From Hungatella hathewayi (lineage in GTDB: Bacteria; Bacillota; Clostridia; Lachnospirales; Lachnospiraceae): DNA of 64,000 bases. Positions within the stretch are counted from its first letter, which is position 1. Each line of letters opens with the position of its first letter. Shown here piece by piece: positions 8,542-16,796 of this stretch. The stretch is taken from the NCBI GenBank assembly GCA_025149285.1, contig CP102274.1:5854001-5918000 (forward strand). Reading direction: 5' to 3'. The notes under the pieces were generated by a model that had not been told where the DNA came from, made no database searches, and saw nothing but the letters and a program-made list of their open reading frames with translations. The position numbers were made by a program, and so were the translations under genes.

Positions 8542-9087
8542 TTACTTGCCGTTGACTGGCTCGGCTGGATTTGCTACTTTCGATCTGATGTTTTCTTGTG
8601 AAGAATACACTGTATTGACTTTACCTTGATTTTCCTCCTGTGTTACTGTAATATTAAAGTCGTGAATTTCAGAATTTGTACTAGAGATTTCCAAATTCAA
8701 AGAAATAGAAATTACGTTTTTATCAAGTTGTAATCCATCTTCTTTGCAATATGTCGCTGAATAACCACTTGCAAGAACTACCTGACCTACCCCATTTTCA
8801 TCAAGCACAAATAATGTAGCTGATGAACCAGTTTCTTTATTTCGGGCTATCGCAACCAGTTGTATTGGGGCATTTTCAGCGGAACCAAAAACATATTCTA
8901 ATAATTCAAATGAAGGATAGTCCTGTGGAAAATTTTCAATAAATTTCTCGCCCCGGCTTTCAATAGAACCGGCACTTTCAAGCTCTGGCAGTACTTCTTT
9001 TGTGTTGTCATCAGGTGGAGAATTATTAGAACAAGCACTCAACAAAAGTACAAAAGCTAATAGTAATATAAACAATTTGTTTTTCAT
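8542..9087 (-). CDS. Exported lipoprotein of unknown function (cargo)
   Basis: 181 residues. Lipoprotein signal MKNKLFILLLAFVLLLSAC with lipobox LSAC, predicting attachment at Cys19 on the outer face of the membrane. The mature part is acidic near the N-terminus, with alternating hydrophobic stretches suggesting beta structure, and no domain I recognize. Its start overlaps the stop of the upstream exported-protein gene (ATGA), so the two are translationally coupled and probably act together at the cell surface. The region is clearly more AT-rich than the mobilization genes, suggesting a different origin. Confidence 0.75.
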   Translation of the reverse strand: MKNKLFILLLAFVLLLSACSNNSPPDDNTKEVLPELESAGSIESRGEKFIENFPQDYPSFELLEYVFGSAENAPIQLVAIARNKETGSSATLFVLDENGVGQVVLASGYSATYCKEDGLQLDKNVISISLNLEISSTNSEIHDFNITVTQEENQGKVNTVYSSQENIRSKVANPAEPVNGK

Positions 9088-9731
9088 TGTGCTTTATATA
9101 CTCCTGTTGGCGTGTATACCGTCATTCCCTTTGGAACTTTTATGGCTGAGTAGCTAGAAGTTGTTACTTTATAATGGACAGAATTTTTTTGTGGTGCATA
9201 AGATTCTGTTAATGTTTTATATTCATAAAAAACATTTTCAGGATAGCCGTCCATATAAACCTTGTATTTTAAACGACCAGCTGTTCTAACAGCAGGAATA
9301 TAAACATTTAACACTTCAAATTTCCCCGGTGCAATACTATATGAGACACCCGCTGATGTTCCTTTTGTCCAACTACGTGAACCGGTAACTTCAACTCCTA
9401 CTTCCGCCTGCATTTTTGCAAAAACAACATTTGCTTCTGTTGTGCCATTGGCATAACCCGCAATAGATGCGGTGGTTGTTCCGCTTTGTTCATATTGATA
9501 TGTAATTTGCATAGGACTTGAGCCTTGAGTATTATCGCCTGAAACAGAACCTAATAATTTATGAGTATAATCAATATTCGTATAATTAGGCTCATAACCT
9601 ACACATTCTCGTATATATACTCCTCTACGTTCTGGTATTCCTGAATCGTTAGCTGCAAAAACAGTAGTGTTCATTGTTGTTACAATAGCTAAAGAAAAAA
9701 CTATCCCTAATATTGTTTTGATTTTTCTCAT
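9084..9731 (-). CDS. Secreted protein of unknown function (cargo)
   Basis: 215 residues with a Sec signal peptide, MRKIKTILGIVFSLAIVTTM, and a likely cleavage site after VFAA near residue 27. The mature protein is rich in Ser, Thr, Tyr and Gly and looks all-beta. A central stretch, VGVEVTGSRSWTKGTSAGVS (about 112-131), followed by FEVLNVYIPAV, has the amphipathic Ser/Thr/Gly character of aerolysin/ETX-type beta-hairpin proteins, but the resemblance is weak and I do not assign a fold. AGGAGGAAGT lies before the ATG and a promoter lies at 9812-9840. First gene of the two-gene cargo. Confidence 0.75.
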   Translation of the reverse strand: MRKIKTILGIVFSLAIVTTMNTTVFAANDSGIPERRGVYIRECVGYEPNYTNIDYTHKLLGSVSGDNTQGSSPMQITYQYEQSGTTTASIAGYANGTTEANVVFAKMQAEVGVEVTGSRSWTKGTSAGVSYSIAPGKFEVLNVYIPAVRTAGRLKYKVYMDGYPENVFYEYKTLTESYAPQKNSVHYKVTTSSYSAIKVPKGMTVYTPTGVYKAQ

Positions 9732-9811
9732 TATGGACTTCCTCCTTTGCTTAAAAAGTTATATTTTGTTGTGTGTTTCATCAAACCATTGGCATCATCT
9801 CCTTTTGTTTT

Positions 9812-9840
9812 ATAGTACCATATTTTAGCTATTATATCAA
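9812..9840 (-). promoter_or_regulatory. Promoter for the exported cargo pair
   Basis: On the minus strand, TTGATA (9840-9835), 17-base spacer, TACTAT (9817-9812), about 80 bases before the cargo start. A further TATAAT-like box overlaps this region. It would allow the cargo to be expressed independently of the element's mobility genes. Confidence 0.55.
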
Positions 9841-9917
9841 TTATCAAATTCAATTTTGCTTTTTTTTGGTTAATTTTTCTGAATAGTGAAGGCTGTCTAT
9901 CAAATTCTTGTGTGTTA

Positions 9918-9937
9918 CTTTACCGCACATGAGCATT
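9918..9937 (-). repeat. Right end of nested element: half-site and recombination core
   Basis: Core TT at 9936-9937 and half-site 9935-9918 read inward on the minus strand. It contains ATGTG and TAAAG at the same distances from the core as the left end (1999-2016). Confidence 0.75.
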
Positions 9938-10060
9938 AGCGCCGGGATTGTCATTTCCGTAACCTTCCAGCAGGTTGATGACACCCCAGATGCCGAGACC
10001 AGCGCCCAGAGCGATAACGAGAGTCTGCAAAACGGTGATTGCCTGATTAAAAAATGCCAT
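9920..10060 (-). pseudogene. maff2, 5' half, truncated by the nested element
   Basis: Starts MAFFNQAITVLQTLVIALGA, a typical Maff2 N-terminus with one membrane span, and reads correctly to NPGA (residue 41, base 9938). It then enters the inserted element, adding NAHVR before a stop at 9920-9922. The remainder of the gene is at 1903-1998. Upstream GGCTAACTATAATTT is a poor ribosome binding site. The rejoined protein would be about 72 residues. Confidence 0.88.
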
Positions 10061-10272
10061 AAATTATAGTTAGCCGGAATCGTTTTGATAAAGTTTCAGT
10101 CATTCATAGGCATACAAAAGCCGGACAATCCGCCGCCCGGTTTCCGGGGGCTGATTCCGGCTGTCCTCCTTTTTTCATTATTTTTTGGTGACTGTCCGCC
10201 TTGTACGCCAATGGTCCCAAAAGGGCAGTTGCGGCGAATAGATAAGACCACTCCTTTCACAGCGGAACAGAT
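10061..10272. other. Spacer between virD4 and maff2 with inverted repeat
   Basis: No gene seen. TAGCCGGAATCG (10070-10081) is inverted relative to CTGATTCCGGCTG near 10150-10162, and a GC-rich CCGCCCGGTTTCCGGGGG segment lies between, so the transcript can fold strongly between virD4 and maff2. Very short frames (about 24 codons) are present but not convincing. Confidence 0.4.
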
Positions 10273-12102
10273 TTAAGCACCCTCTGTATCTACTTCGTAC
10301 ACGTCGCAGACCTCATTGGGCTTGAGCTTCAGCCGGGTGGACAGAAATGCTTCAATGTCAAAAGCGTTCTTGTCGCTTGCATCGGCTGTGTATTTGAAAT
10401 TGGGGTGTTTGGTGATGTCGTACTTATCCGAAAGGAAAGGGCGCACACCGCGCAGCTGAAGGATGCACTTGCCGCCGTCCATGACGGCCAGCTCGTCCTG
10501 GCTCATCAGCTCTTTCCCTAATTTTTGATAATTGAGCGAGTGGGAAGTTTCCCGCCCACGGCTCTCTCCGGTGTTGTAGGTGTCGATGGTTTCCTTGCCC
10601 AGCACGGCAGCCAGTTCCTTGAGGGTAGTCGGCTCCTTGCCGCCCAGGAAAATGGAGGTATCCATATTGCCGATGATGGTATCGGCGTTGTCCTTGTAAA
10701 TGGCTTTGAGCTGGCTTTGCGCCTGCAACACCAGACAAGCGGAGATCTCACGGCTTCGGATGGTGGCCACCAGCTTTTCCAGTTTGGGAATCTGGCCGAT
10801 GTTGGCGCACTCGTCGATAAGACAGCGCACATGGACCGGAAGTCTGCCGCCGTAAACATCATCCGCTTTTTCACACAGCAGGTTGAACAGCTGGGTGTAG
10901 CACATGGAGATCAAAAAGTTAAAGCTATCGTCCGTGTCGCTCATAATGAGGAACAGGGCGGTTTTCCTGTCTCCCAGGGTGTCCAGCTCCAGCTCGTCGT
11001 AGGAAGTGACCTCCCGCAGCTCCGCAATGTCGAACACAGCAAGGCGCGCACCGCAGGAAATCAGGATGGATTTTGCGGTTTTGCCAGCTGCCAGCTTGTA
11101 CTTTTTGTACTGGCGGACAGCGAAATGGTTGGGCTTCTCTGCCTCCAGCGCGTCAAACATCAGGTCAACGGGGTTTTTGAACTCCTCGTCATCCTCCCGG
11201 ACCTCCATCGCATTGATGAACTCGATGAGGGTGGAAAAATTCTGTTCCTCCACCGGGGCCTCATAGTGGATATACCCGATAAGGGCGCAGTACAAAAGCG
11301 TTTCCGCCTTGACCCAGAAATCGTCCCCGGCCTTGCCCTCGCCCTTGGTATTGGCGATCAGCGTGGTGACCAGCTTCAAGATGTCCTTCTCCGAGTGGAT
11401 GTAGGCAAAGGGGTTATAGTGCATGGACTTCTTGAAGTTAATGGTGTTGAGGACTTTGATCCGGTACGGCTCATAGATGACCTTGCCGTGCTTATCCTTC
11501 ATGGGTTTGCCGTCCTTGCCCAGCTTGGAGGTGCCTCGCTGGAGCATTTTGCCGCACTCCACCAGGATGGTGCCTTTGGGGTCTGTGACCACATAAGAGC
11601 TGTGCATCTGCATCAGGTTCGGTTTCAGCCAGAACCGGGTCTTACCGGAACCGGAGCCGCCAATCACCAGCACATTTTTGTTTCTGGCAGTCTTGGGGTC
11701 TTTGGGACGGCTGTTCATAGTCAGGCTCTCGGTTTTCGTCAGAATCACATTGTTCTGGAACACCGGGTCGATGTAAGGAGCGATGTCCTCATGGGTTCCC
11801 CAGCGGGCAGAACCATACTCCATGCCGTGGCGATACTTTTTGGCGTTCTTGCTCTTGAGATAGACCGCCAGCCGCAGGCCAGCACCACAGCACAGACCCA
11901 CCAGTAAATCCAGCGGGTGCAGGCTGGGCCACCAGCTTGCCAGCGCCACCGGCAGCGTGGAGAAGAACGAGAGCATTTTTGCCGAAGCGTCCGCGCCCTG
12001 CGCCCTGCGCCATCCTTCTCCGAAGTTGGTGGCAAACAGTCCCATCAGAATATACGGCAGGTTCAAAATCAGGAGCTTTTTGATGTCAAGCTGCTTTTTC
12101 AT
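10273..12102 (-). CDS. VirD4/TraG-type coupling protein
   Basis: 609 residues. Two N-terminal membrane segments (about 10-25 and 62-82), Walker A IGGSGSGKT (about 147-155) and Walker B with the CLIDECANIGQIPKLEKLV signature around 395-415. This is the hexameric ATPase that brings the relaxase-DNA complex to the type IV secretion channel at the membrane. It overlaps pcfB by an ATGA. As it belongs to the ICE, it could also couple the relaxase of the nested element. Confidence 0.94.
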   Translation of the reverse strand: MKKQLDIKKLLILNLPYILMGLFATNFGEGWRRAQGADASAKMLSFFSTLPVALASWWPSLHPLDLLVGLCCGAGLRLAVYLKSKNAKKYRHGMEYGSARWGTHEDIAPYIDPVFQNNVILTKTESLTMNSRPKDPKTARNKNVLVIGGSGSGKTRFWLKPNLMQMHSSYVVTDPKGTILVECGKMLQRGTSKLGKDGKPMKDKHGKVIYEPYRIKVLNTINFKKSMHYNPFAYIHSEKDILKLVTTLIANTKGEGKAGDDFWVKAETLLYCALIGYIHYEAPVEEQNFSTLIEFINAMEVREDDEEFKNPVDLMFDALEAEKPNHFAVRQYKKYKLAAGKTAKSILISCGARLAVFDIAELREVTSYDELELDTLGDRKTALFLIMSDTDDSFNFLISMCYTQLFNLLCEKADDVYGGRLPVHVRCLIDECANIGQIPKLEKLVATIRSREISACLVLQAQSQLKAIYKDNADTIIGNMDTSIFLGGKEPTTLKELAAVLGKETIDTYNTGESRGRETSHSLNYQKLGKELMSQDELAVMDGGKCILQLRGVRPFLSDKYDITKHPNFKYTADASDKNAFDIEAFLSTRLKLKPNEVCDVYEVDTEGA

Positions 12103-12599
12103 CGTTCCAGCTCCTTTCGCCTGGTGCGATCCACCACGGCATTTTTGACCAGCTCTTTGAACTGGTTCAGCTTTGCCAGCACAGACGGACGCTCTGTTTT
12201 CTCTGCTTTTTTCACTTTTTTGCCGGTGTACTCAGTAAAGGCGGCGGTCAGCGCATCCGCATCCCGACCTTTGAAAAAGATCAGGTACTTGGGCGGGGAG
12301 GTGCTGCGGTCTTTTTTCACCGCATAATCCACACCGTATTTCCGGGCAATCTTTTCAAACTCCTTGATGGAGGGGTCGGTGATCTCAATGTTGGATACGC
12401 CCTGATTCTGCCCTACAAGCTGCTTGACCGTCTGCTTGCCCTGGGGTTTGACTGGGATTTCCCGTTTTCGCTGCTTATTCAGCTTCTTTTCCTTGCAGTG
12501 GGCAAGGTATTTACAAATGGCGGCCTTAAACAGCCGCCCGGTGAACTTTGTGCCGTTGACTACCAGCGTTAAAGTCCTGTTTTCCACTTCTTCCTGCAT
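12099..12599 (-). CDS. PcfB family conjugation protein (DUF3801)
   Basis: 166 residues from MQEEVENRTLTLVVNGTKFT, with the conserved SNIEITDPSIKEFEKIARKY segment (about 90-110) and a basic C-terminus. PcfB-family proteins precede the coupling protein in Firmicute conjugative elements; PcfB itself is a relaxosome/coupling component in enterococcal pCF10. AAAGGAGGCGTTATCCC precedes the ATG, and the stop overlaps the virD4 start. Confidence 0.85.
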   Translation of the reverse strand: MQEEVENRTLTLVVNGTKFTGRLFKAAICKYLAHCKEKKLNKQRKREIPVKPQGKQTVKQLVGQNQGVSNIEITDPSIKEFEKIARKYGVDYAVKKDRSTSPPKYLIFFKGRDADALTAAFTEYTGKKVKKAEKTERPSVLAKLNQFKELVKNAVVDRTRRKELER

Positions 12600-12688
12600 G
12601 GGATAACGCCTCCTTTCCGCAGATTTTGCAGGGATGGGTCAGAAAATTTAAGGCGGAACCACCAGCCGCCGCAGAAGATACCGCATCA

Positions 12689-13426
12689 TCATATCATCAG
12701 CAGGATGCTGTCCCGCAGCTGGGCAAAAAAGAGCTTGCCCTGGGGCGTTACCAGTGTATAGGAGCCGGTATGCCCATGATTGCAGTAGTCCTTAACGGTA
12801 AACAGGCCGTCGTTGGCAGGCTTTGCATAAGGCAGCACATTCCCGGACGGGGCGCGGTACACAAACCGCTGTTCCAGCAGGAATCGGACAAACCGGCGCT
12901 CCGGCACAACCAGTTCTTTGGCGGTGGTGCGGAGGTTGGTGCTGTGCTTGAGGTCGATAAACAGGTCATAAAAGGCTGCCTTGCCCTCCAGCATGGCGTT
13001 TTCTTTCCGCAGCACCGCATTTTCCTCGCGCTCGGCCAGCAGGTCGGAACAGAGTTTCATCATGGCTTCCGGGGAAGTGGCAACCTCCCACAGCTTTTCT
13101 CTGGTGATGTAAGCCCCGTGTTTTCGGATAGAGGGCAGCACCTCATCAAATACCCAGCGTTCAAACCGTTCCGCAGAGGGCAGCTTGCTGTGAACGATTA
13201 GGCGGTACACATCGCCTTCGGGAATAAATTTCATTCGCTGAATACCGCCGTTAGAAGGGGTCGGTAAAACGCAGACCCCTTTGCAGTGGGCTGTGATGGC
13301 ATCAGCGGTACGTTGGTATCCAAGTGCTTTCGCAATATCCTTTCCGCAAAACAGCACTTTGCCGTCCTGCTCAAAAGTGCGGATACTGCCGAACTCCTGA
13401 TTGCTGAAAATTTCCATCTGATTCAT
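12689..13426 (-). CDS. Phage-type antirepressor (BRO-N plus KilA-C-like domains)
   Basis: 245 residues from MNQMEIFSNQEFGSIRTFEQ. An N-terminal BRO-N domain (about 5-105) contains FCGKDIAKALGYQ and ERWVFDEVLPSIRKHGAY; a coiled-coil stretch spans about 125-150; a C-terminal ANT/KilA-C-like domain contains GSYTLVTPQGKLFF. Such proteins act in phage and ICE regulation by antagonizing repressors. GGAGGTTACGCT before the ATG at 13426 decides the start. It lies between the replication gene and pcfB, a usual position in Tn1549-like elements. Confidence 0.85.
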   Translation of the reverse strand: MNQMEIFSNQEFGSIRTFEQDGKVLFCGKDIAKALGYQRTADAITAHCKGVCVLPTPSNGGIQRMKFIPEGDVYRLIVHSKLPSAERFERWVFDEVLPSIRKHGAYITREKLWEVATSPEAMMKLCSDLLAEREENAVLRKENAMLEGKAAFYDLFIDLKHSTNLRTTAKELVVPERRFVRFLLEQRFVYRAPSGNVLPYAKPANDGLFTVKDYCNHGHTGSYTLVTPQGKLFFAQLRDSILLMI

Positions 13427-13475
13427 AGCGTAACCTCCTGTAAAAGACATTGTTGTGGGATGAAAAAAGACGGCC

Positions 13476-14354
13476 TTACCAGCCGCCTGCGTTCATATCG
13501 TGATTGACCTGTGAAGTGTAGTGGTTGCTGATGGTGGTGGGAGCGTTAAACAGCACCGTCAGCAGGTATTGCTTCATGTTGCGGACTTCGGTGGTGTTTT
13601 TCTGCAAGCTGTCCATGACAAACCGGATATGTTCGCTGTCCAGCTTCAAAAAACGGGAGCGCACCACCTCATGGGGAAAGTCGCTGCCAGCGATCCGGGT
13701 GGTTTTGCGTCTGGCACAGACGGTTTCCACCATCAGCTCCACGATCTCGTCCAAATCCTCCCGATAGGTAGCAAACTCCCTGCACAGGTAGTCATACTCA
13801 ATGTTCTCTAAAATCAAATCCCGATAATTTTCTATCTCGGAGACTGACATCGCATCCCTTCCTTTCCGTTCCGGCAGTCTTGCCGCCGTTTTCTCCCGGA
13901 AGGGAATAGAATCGATACTTGATCCATCTGTTATTATTTTTTGAGTATTGGATTTCTCTATATTTAATTCTGCGGGCTTTTCCGTATCCGGTTTCTCCAT
14001 ATCCGGGTTTTCCGTATCTGGTGAAGCCGTATCCGGCTGGGGCGTATCCGGGTTCTTCGGCTGCGGTTGCTCATAGATGACATACTCGGTGTCGCTGATC
14101 CGGCCCTGCCGATCCCGCAGTTGATGGCGTACAATGTACCCGGCAGTTTCCAGCTCCCGCAGCGCGCCGCCGATAGCGTCCACGCCCTCCTTGCAGATTT
14201 TCGCAAGCCCTCTGGTGGTGTAGTTCCAGTCCTCCGGCAAGGACAGCATCATGGAAAGCAGCCCCTTGGCCTTGAGGGACAGCTTCCCGTTGCGTAAATG
14301 ATGGTTGCTCATCACGGTATAATCTCTGGTTCGTTCAATACGAAATATGGCCAT
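13476..14354 (-). CDS. Winged-helix replication-type protein with DUF6017 C-terminus
   Basis: 292 residues from MAIFRIERTRDYTVMSNHHL. The N-terminal helix-turn-helix (about 10-95) has KGLLSMMLSLPEDWNYTTRG, followed by a Pro/Asp/Thr/Glu-rich repeat linker (about 98-130, repeated NPD-KPDTE units) and a C-terminal DUF6017-like domain (about 185-285). This is the usual replication or helix-turn-helix protein of Tn1549-like ICEs; DNA binding is expected but its exact task is unproven. GGAGTGAGGTCA precedes the ATG. A terminator-like hairpin lies in front of the gene. Confidence 0.82.
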   Translation of the reverse strand: MAIFRIERTRDYTVMSNHHLRNGKLSLKAKGLLSMMLSLPEDWNYTTRGLAKICKEGVDAIGGALRELETAGYIVRHQLRDRQGRISDTEYVIYEQPQPKNPDTPQPDTASPDTENPDMEKPDTEKPAELNIEKSNTQKIITDGSSIDSIPFREKTAARLPERKGRDAMSVSEIENYRDLILENIEYDYLCREFATYREDLDEIVELMVETVCARRKTTRIAGSDFPHEVVRSRFLKLDSEHIRFVMDSLQKNTTEVRNMKQYLLTVLFNAPTTISNHYTSQVNHDMNAGGW

Positions 14355-14387
14355 TGACCTCACTCCTTCCAAATTTCTCAGGGTATG

Positions 14388-14422
14388 AAAAACGCCACAC
14401 TCCTGTAAAAAGAATTGTGGCG
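14388..14422 (-). terminator. Terminator-like hairpin before the DUF6017 gene
   Basis: On the minus strand, CGCCACA and TGTGGCG (14422-14416 and 14399-14393) with a 16-base loop, followed by TTTTT. It sits between the 61-residue gene and the DUF6017 gene and so could reduce readthrough from the parAB side. Confidence 0.6.
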
Positions 14423-14423
14423 G

Positions 14424-14609
14424 TCACGATTTCTGTTCTTTTTTCCTGCGCCGGTAGGGGCGCTTAGGCATGGGCGGTTTATCCAGCAGGCTATTCCTCT
14501 GTGAAAACGGGAGCGTCTGGAAAATGCGGTCAATGTCGGCGGTTTCCATATCATGCTGGGAACGACAATCCTCCCGGATTGCTTCCCGGATTTCCTTTAC
14601 AGTGCACAT
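14424..14609 (-). CDS. Small ICE protein, unknown function
   Basis: 61 residues, MCTVKEIREAIREDCRSQHD then a strongly basic tail PKRPYRRRKKEQKS. Helical N-terminal half, no recognized domain. GGAAAGGATTGAA precedes the ATG. Its position between parB-side genes and the DUF6017 gene, compact spacing and good ribosome binding site support a real gene; the basic tail hints at nucleic acid contact (inference only). Confidence 0.55.
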   Translation of the reverse strand: MCTVKEIREAIREDCRSQHDMETADIDRIFQTLPFSQRNSLLDKPPMPKRPYRRRKKEQKS

Positions 14610-14641
14610 TTCAATCCTTTCCTTTCGCAGTAATGGCTTGT

Positions 14642-14917
14642 TTATGAGTGGCGGCGGTGCTTGTCCGGCTTAAAATCGAGGATGTGTCCCTCGATGATAC
14701 GGGCGTGCCGCCTGATTTTGATTTCCCGGCGCTTCTGGCTTACGAGGGCGGCCTGATAGCCGTCCTCCGTAAGAAACAGCCGCATTTCATCACCGGGACT
14801 GCCGTAGGCGCAGGAACGCAGGACAGAAAACTCAATCATCCGGCGAGTGTTATCCTGAAAACGCTCCACGGCAAGAATGTTATGTCCTTTCAGCTCACGG
14901 GCTGAAATATCCCTCAT
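14642..14917 (-). CDS. Conserved small ICE protein, unknown function
   Basis: 91 residues, MRDISARELKGHNILAVERF, with FSVLRSCAYGSPGDEMRLFL in the middle and a basic C-terminus (KRREIKIRRHARI). I do not recognize a domain. GAAAGGAGCAGCCT precedes the ATG, and only 14 bases separate it from parB upstream, so it is co-transcribed with parAB. Confidence 0.65.
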   Translation of the reverse strand: MRDISARELKGHNILAVERFQDNTRRMIEFSVLRSCAYGSPGDEMRLFLTEDGYQAALVSQKRREIKIRRHARIIEGHILDFKPDKHRRHS

Positions 14918-14931
14918 AGGCTGCTCCTTTC

Positions 14932-15900
14932 TCAGCGTTCATGCTGTTGCTGGCGTTTTTTCTGCCACTGTTCCAGCAGCTTGATAATGGTTTCCTGCAT
15001 CCTGGCCGGAGTATAACTCTTGGGAAAATACTTCCGCAAAGTGTCCGAAGTGAATGTCACCTTGTCCAGATCGCTTTTCTTTTCCTCGCCCATAATGGCC
15101 CGCATCACATCAATGGATAAACGCCCCTCTTGGCTGAACTTCTTGAGCCGCTGGGCCTGGGAGAGAGAGGGGGTGGCCTGTTCGCTGTCCATCGCGTCCA
15201 AAAGCTGGATCTGTTCCTCTTTTTTGAGGAAAGACAGCTCGTAGGCCGGATTAAAGGCGATTTTCTTTTCATCCACCATATCCAACAGTTCGGGAATTAG
15301 CTCGGTTAATCGGATATAACGCATGATCTGAATGCCACTTTTCTCACCAGCATCTTTGGCCACCTTGTCACGGGCACTCAACTTCTGTTCGACTTGAACA
15401 GAAGTAAGGTCTGTTCTTGCTCCCTGATGTTTGATGGCCTCTAACTTCATGCGATAAGCCCATGCTTTTTCACTGGGCATAACTTTCTCGCGCTGGATAT
15501 TGGCATCTACCATCTCTATAACCGCTTCTTCATCGGTCATATCCCTGATAATGACTGGCATATCCTCCAAACCTGCCAACTCGCTGGCTCGGTGGCGGCG
15601 ATGGCCAGAAATAATCTCATAGCCACCATCCGGGTCAGGGCGCACAAGGCCAGGCGCACGAACACCGCGCTTTTTAACACTATCCAGCGTTTCCTGCATC
15701 TTGGGGTCATCATCCTTGAAACGGTAAGGCTGACCTGTAAATGGCACCTCGGTCTGCATAGCTGGATACCCTTTAAAGTAGTGCAATTGTGTAAGGGGGA
15801 TACGGACAACTCTCTCTTCGTCGGCTTCCTGACGTTCCTGCTCCGTGGTAAAAAGATCATCTACCGATGCCAGCTCTACTTTTTTCGCGCTGCTTTTCAA
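14932..15900 (-). CDS. parB: ParB/Spo0J family partition protein
   Basis: 322 residues. The ParB N-terminal domain (about 30-135) contains YEIISGHRRHRASELAGLED, the GHRRxxA box that binds CTP/parS in the family, and DMTDEEAVIEMVDANIQRE. A helix-turn-helix region follows around 150-235, then a C-terminal domain. The start is a TTG at 15900, set by GGAGGTGACGAAAC upstream; it overlaps the end of parA by 44 bases, so the pair is translationally coupled. In ICEs, ParAB helps keep the excised circular form. Confidence 0.9.
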   Translation of the reverse strand: MKSSAKKVELASVDDLFTTEQERQEADEERVVRIPLTQLHYFKGYPAMQTEVPFTGQPYRFKDDDPKMQETLDSVKKRGVRAPGLVRPDPDGGYEIISGHRRHRASELAGLEDMPVIIRDMTDEEAVIEMVDANIQREKVMPSEKAWAYRMKLEAIKHQGARTDLTSVQVEQKLSARDKVAKDAGEKSGIQIMRYIRLTELIPELLDMVDEKKIAFNPAYELSFLKKEEQIQLLDAMDSEQATPSLSQAQRLKKFSQEGRLSIDVMRAIMGEEKKSDLDKVTFTSDTLRKYFPKSYTPARMQETIIKLLEQWQKKRQQQHER

Positions 15901-16678
15901 GTTTCGTCACCTCCTGCGTCAGATTTTTGTAGCTCTCAGCCACCTTGCCGCCAGGGTCATGGGCAAAAATGCTCTTGCCCTCGGCGCTGATTTCCTTTGC
16001 CCTAACAGAATGGGGAATCTCGGTGGCGAACACCTTGATTTTGCTGCCGTAGGTCTCCCGCAGCAGGGCGGCGATCTCCTTGGCAAAGTTGGTGCGGTTG
16101 TCCACCATCGTCAGCAGGATGCCGTCAATCTGGAGTTTGGGGTTAATCTGTCGCTTCACCTTATTTACTGTTTGGAGCAGCTGTTCTAATCCTTTTGCGG
16201 GCAGATACTCAGCCTGGACGGGAATTATGACCCTATTGGCGGCTGCCAGCGCATTGACCGTGAGCATACCCAGGGAGGGCTGACAATCAATCAGGATATG
16301 GGAATACTGTCCCTTTACGGTGTCCAGGTATTGCCGCAGGATAGTCTCGCGGCTCATGGCGTTCACCAGAGAAACCTCCATGCCGGAGAGCTGAATGTCA
16401 GCAGGCATCAGGTCAACGCCTTCCGGGTGGTGCAGGATGCCCTCACCGGGTCGCAGCGGCTCGTCCATCAGGATGCGTCCCATCGCGTCGGAAAGGGTAA
16501 AGGGTAGCTTGTCCGGTTGGGGATAACCCAGGCTGATGGTCAGGCTGCCTTGCGGGTCTCCGTCGATCAGCAGGACTTTCTTCCCAGCCTGCGCCAAACC
16601 GATTCCAAGATTGGCACAGGTTGTGGTTTTGCCAACGCCGCCCTTCTGGTTGGCGATGGCGATGATTTGCGTGTTCAT
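15857..16678 (-). CDS. parA: ParA/Soj family partition ATPase
   Basis: 273 residues from MNTQIIAIANQKGGVGKTTT. Deviant Walker A KGGVGKTT (11-18), the switch region ILIDCQPSLGMLTVNAL around 120-136, and a ParA fold with PVQAEYLPAKGLEQL. It works with ParB to stabilize the element. GAGGTGAAGTCA precedes the ATG at 16678; the longer open frame upstream is leader sequence containing two terminator-like hairpins. It is the first gene of the ICE operon visible here. Confidence 0.93.
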   Translation of the reverse strand: MNTQIIAIANQKGGVGKTTTCANLGIGLAQAGKKVLLIDGDPQGSLTISLGYPQPDKLPFTLSDAMGRILMDEPLRPGEGILHHPEGVDLMPADIQLSGMEVSLVNAMSRETILRQYLDTVKGQYSHILIDCQPSLGMLTVNALAAANRVIIPVQAEYLPAKGLEQLLQTVNKVKRQINPKLQIDGILLTMVDNRTNFAKEIAALLRETYGSKIKVFATEIPHSVRAKEISAEGKSIFAHDPGGKVAESYKNLTQEVTKLEKQREKSRAGIGR

Positions 16679-16723
16679 TGACTTCACCTCATTTCTGATT
16701 GTTGCTGTTGCTTCTGGAAATAG

Positions 16724-16763
16724 AAAAAGCCGCCACTCCAAAATTAAAAGTGAAGTGACGGCT
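16724..16763 (-). terminator. Second terminator-like hairpin in the parA leader
   Basis: On the minus strand, AGCCGTCACTTC pairs with the G-rich arm GGAGTGGCGGCT, with one or two mismatches, followed by TTTTTCTATTT. It lies 46 bases before the parA start and downstream of the promoter, so transcripts must pass it. Confidence 0.6.
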
Positions 16764-16796
16764 CTTTCTATCGCCGGAATACGAGTTCTTGAAATG

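Larger units (their letters stand above)
1999..9935 (-). mobile_element. Nested serine-recombinase mobilizable element inserted in maff2
   Basis: A 7.9 kb unit whose ends are defined by the two halves of maff2 and by imperfect inverted half-sites next to a 2-base AA/TT core. Contents, all on the minus strand: large serine recombinase, TnpW-like protein, DnaC-like loader, replisome organizer, small cysteine protein, MobA-type relaxase, MobC-type accessory protein, candidate oriT, and a two-gene exported cargo. The gene set is that of Tn4451-like mobilizable transposons, which excise through the serine recombinase and are mobilized by a helper conjugation system. Here the potential helper is the ICE it sits in. 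Confidence 0.85.

Noticed and set aside
9084..9731. Naming the secreted cargo protein a pore-forming toxin
   Set aside because: The resemblance is limited to one amphipathic stretch; I report it only as a hypothesis.
10525..11907. 460-codon open frame on the plus strand opposite virD4
   Set aside because: It mirrors the codon structure of virD4, has no family features and is a shadow of the true minus-strand gene.
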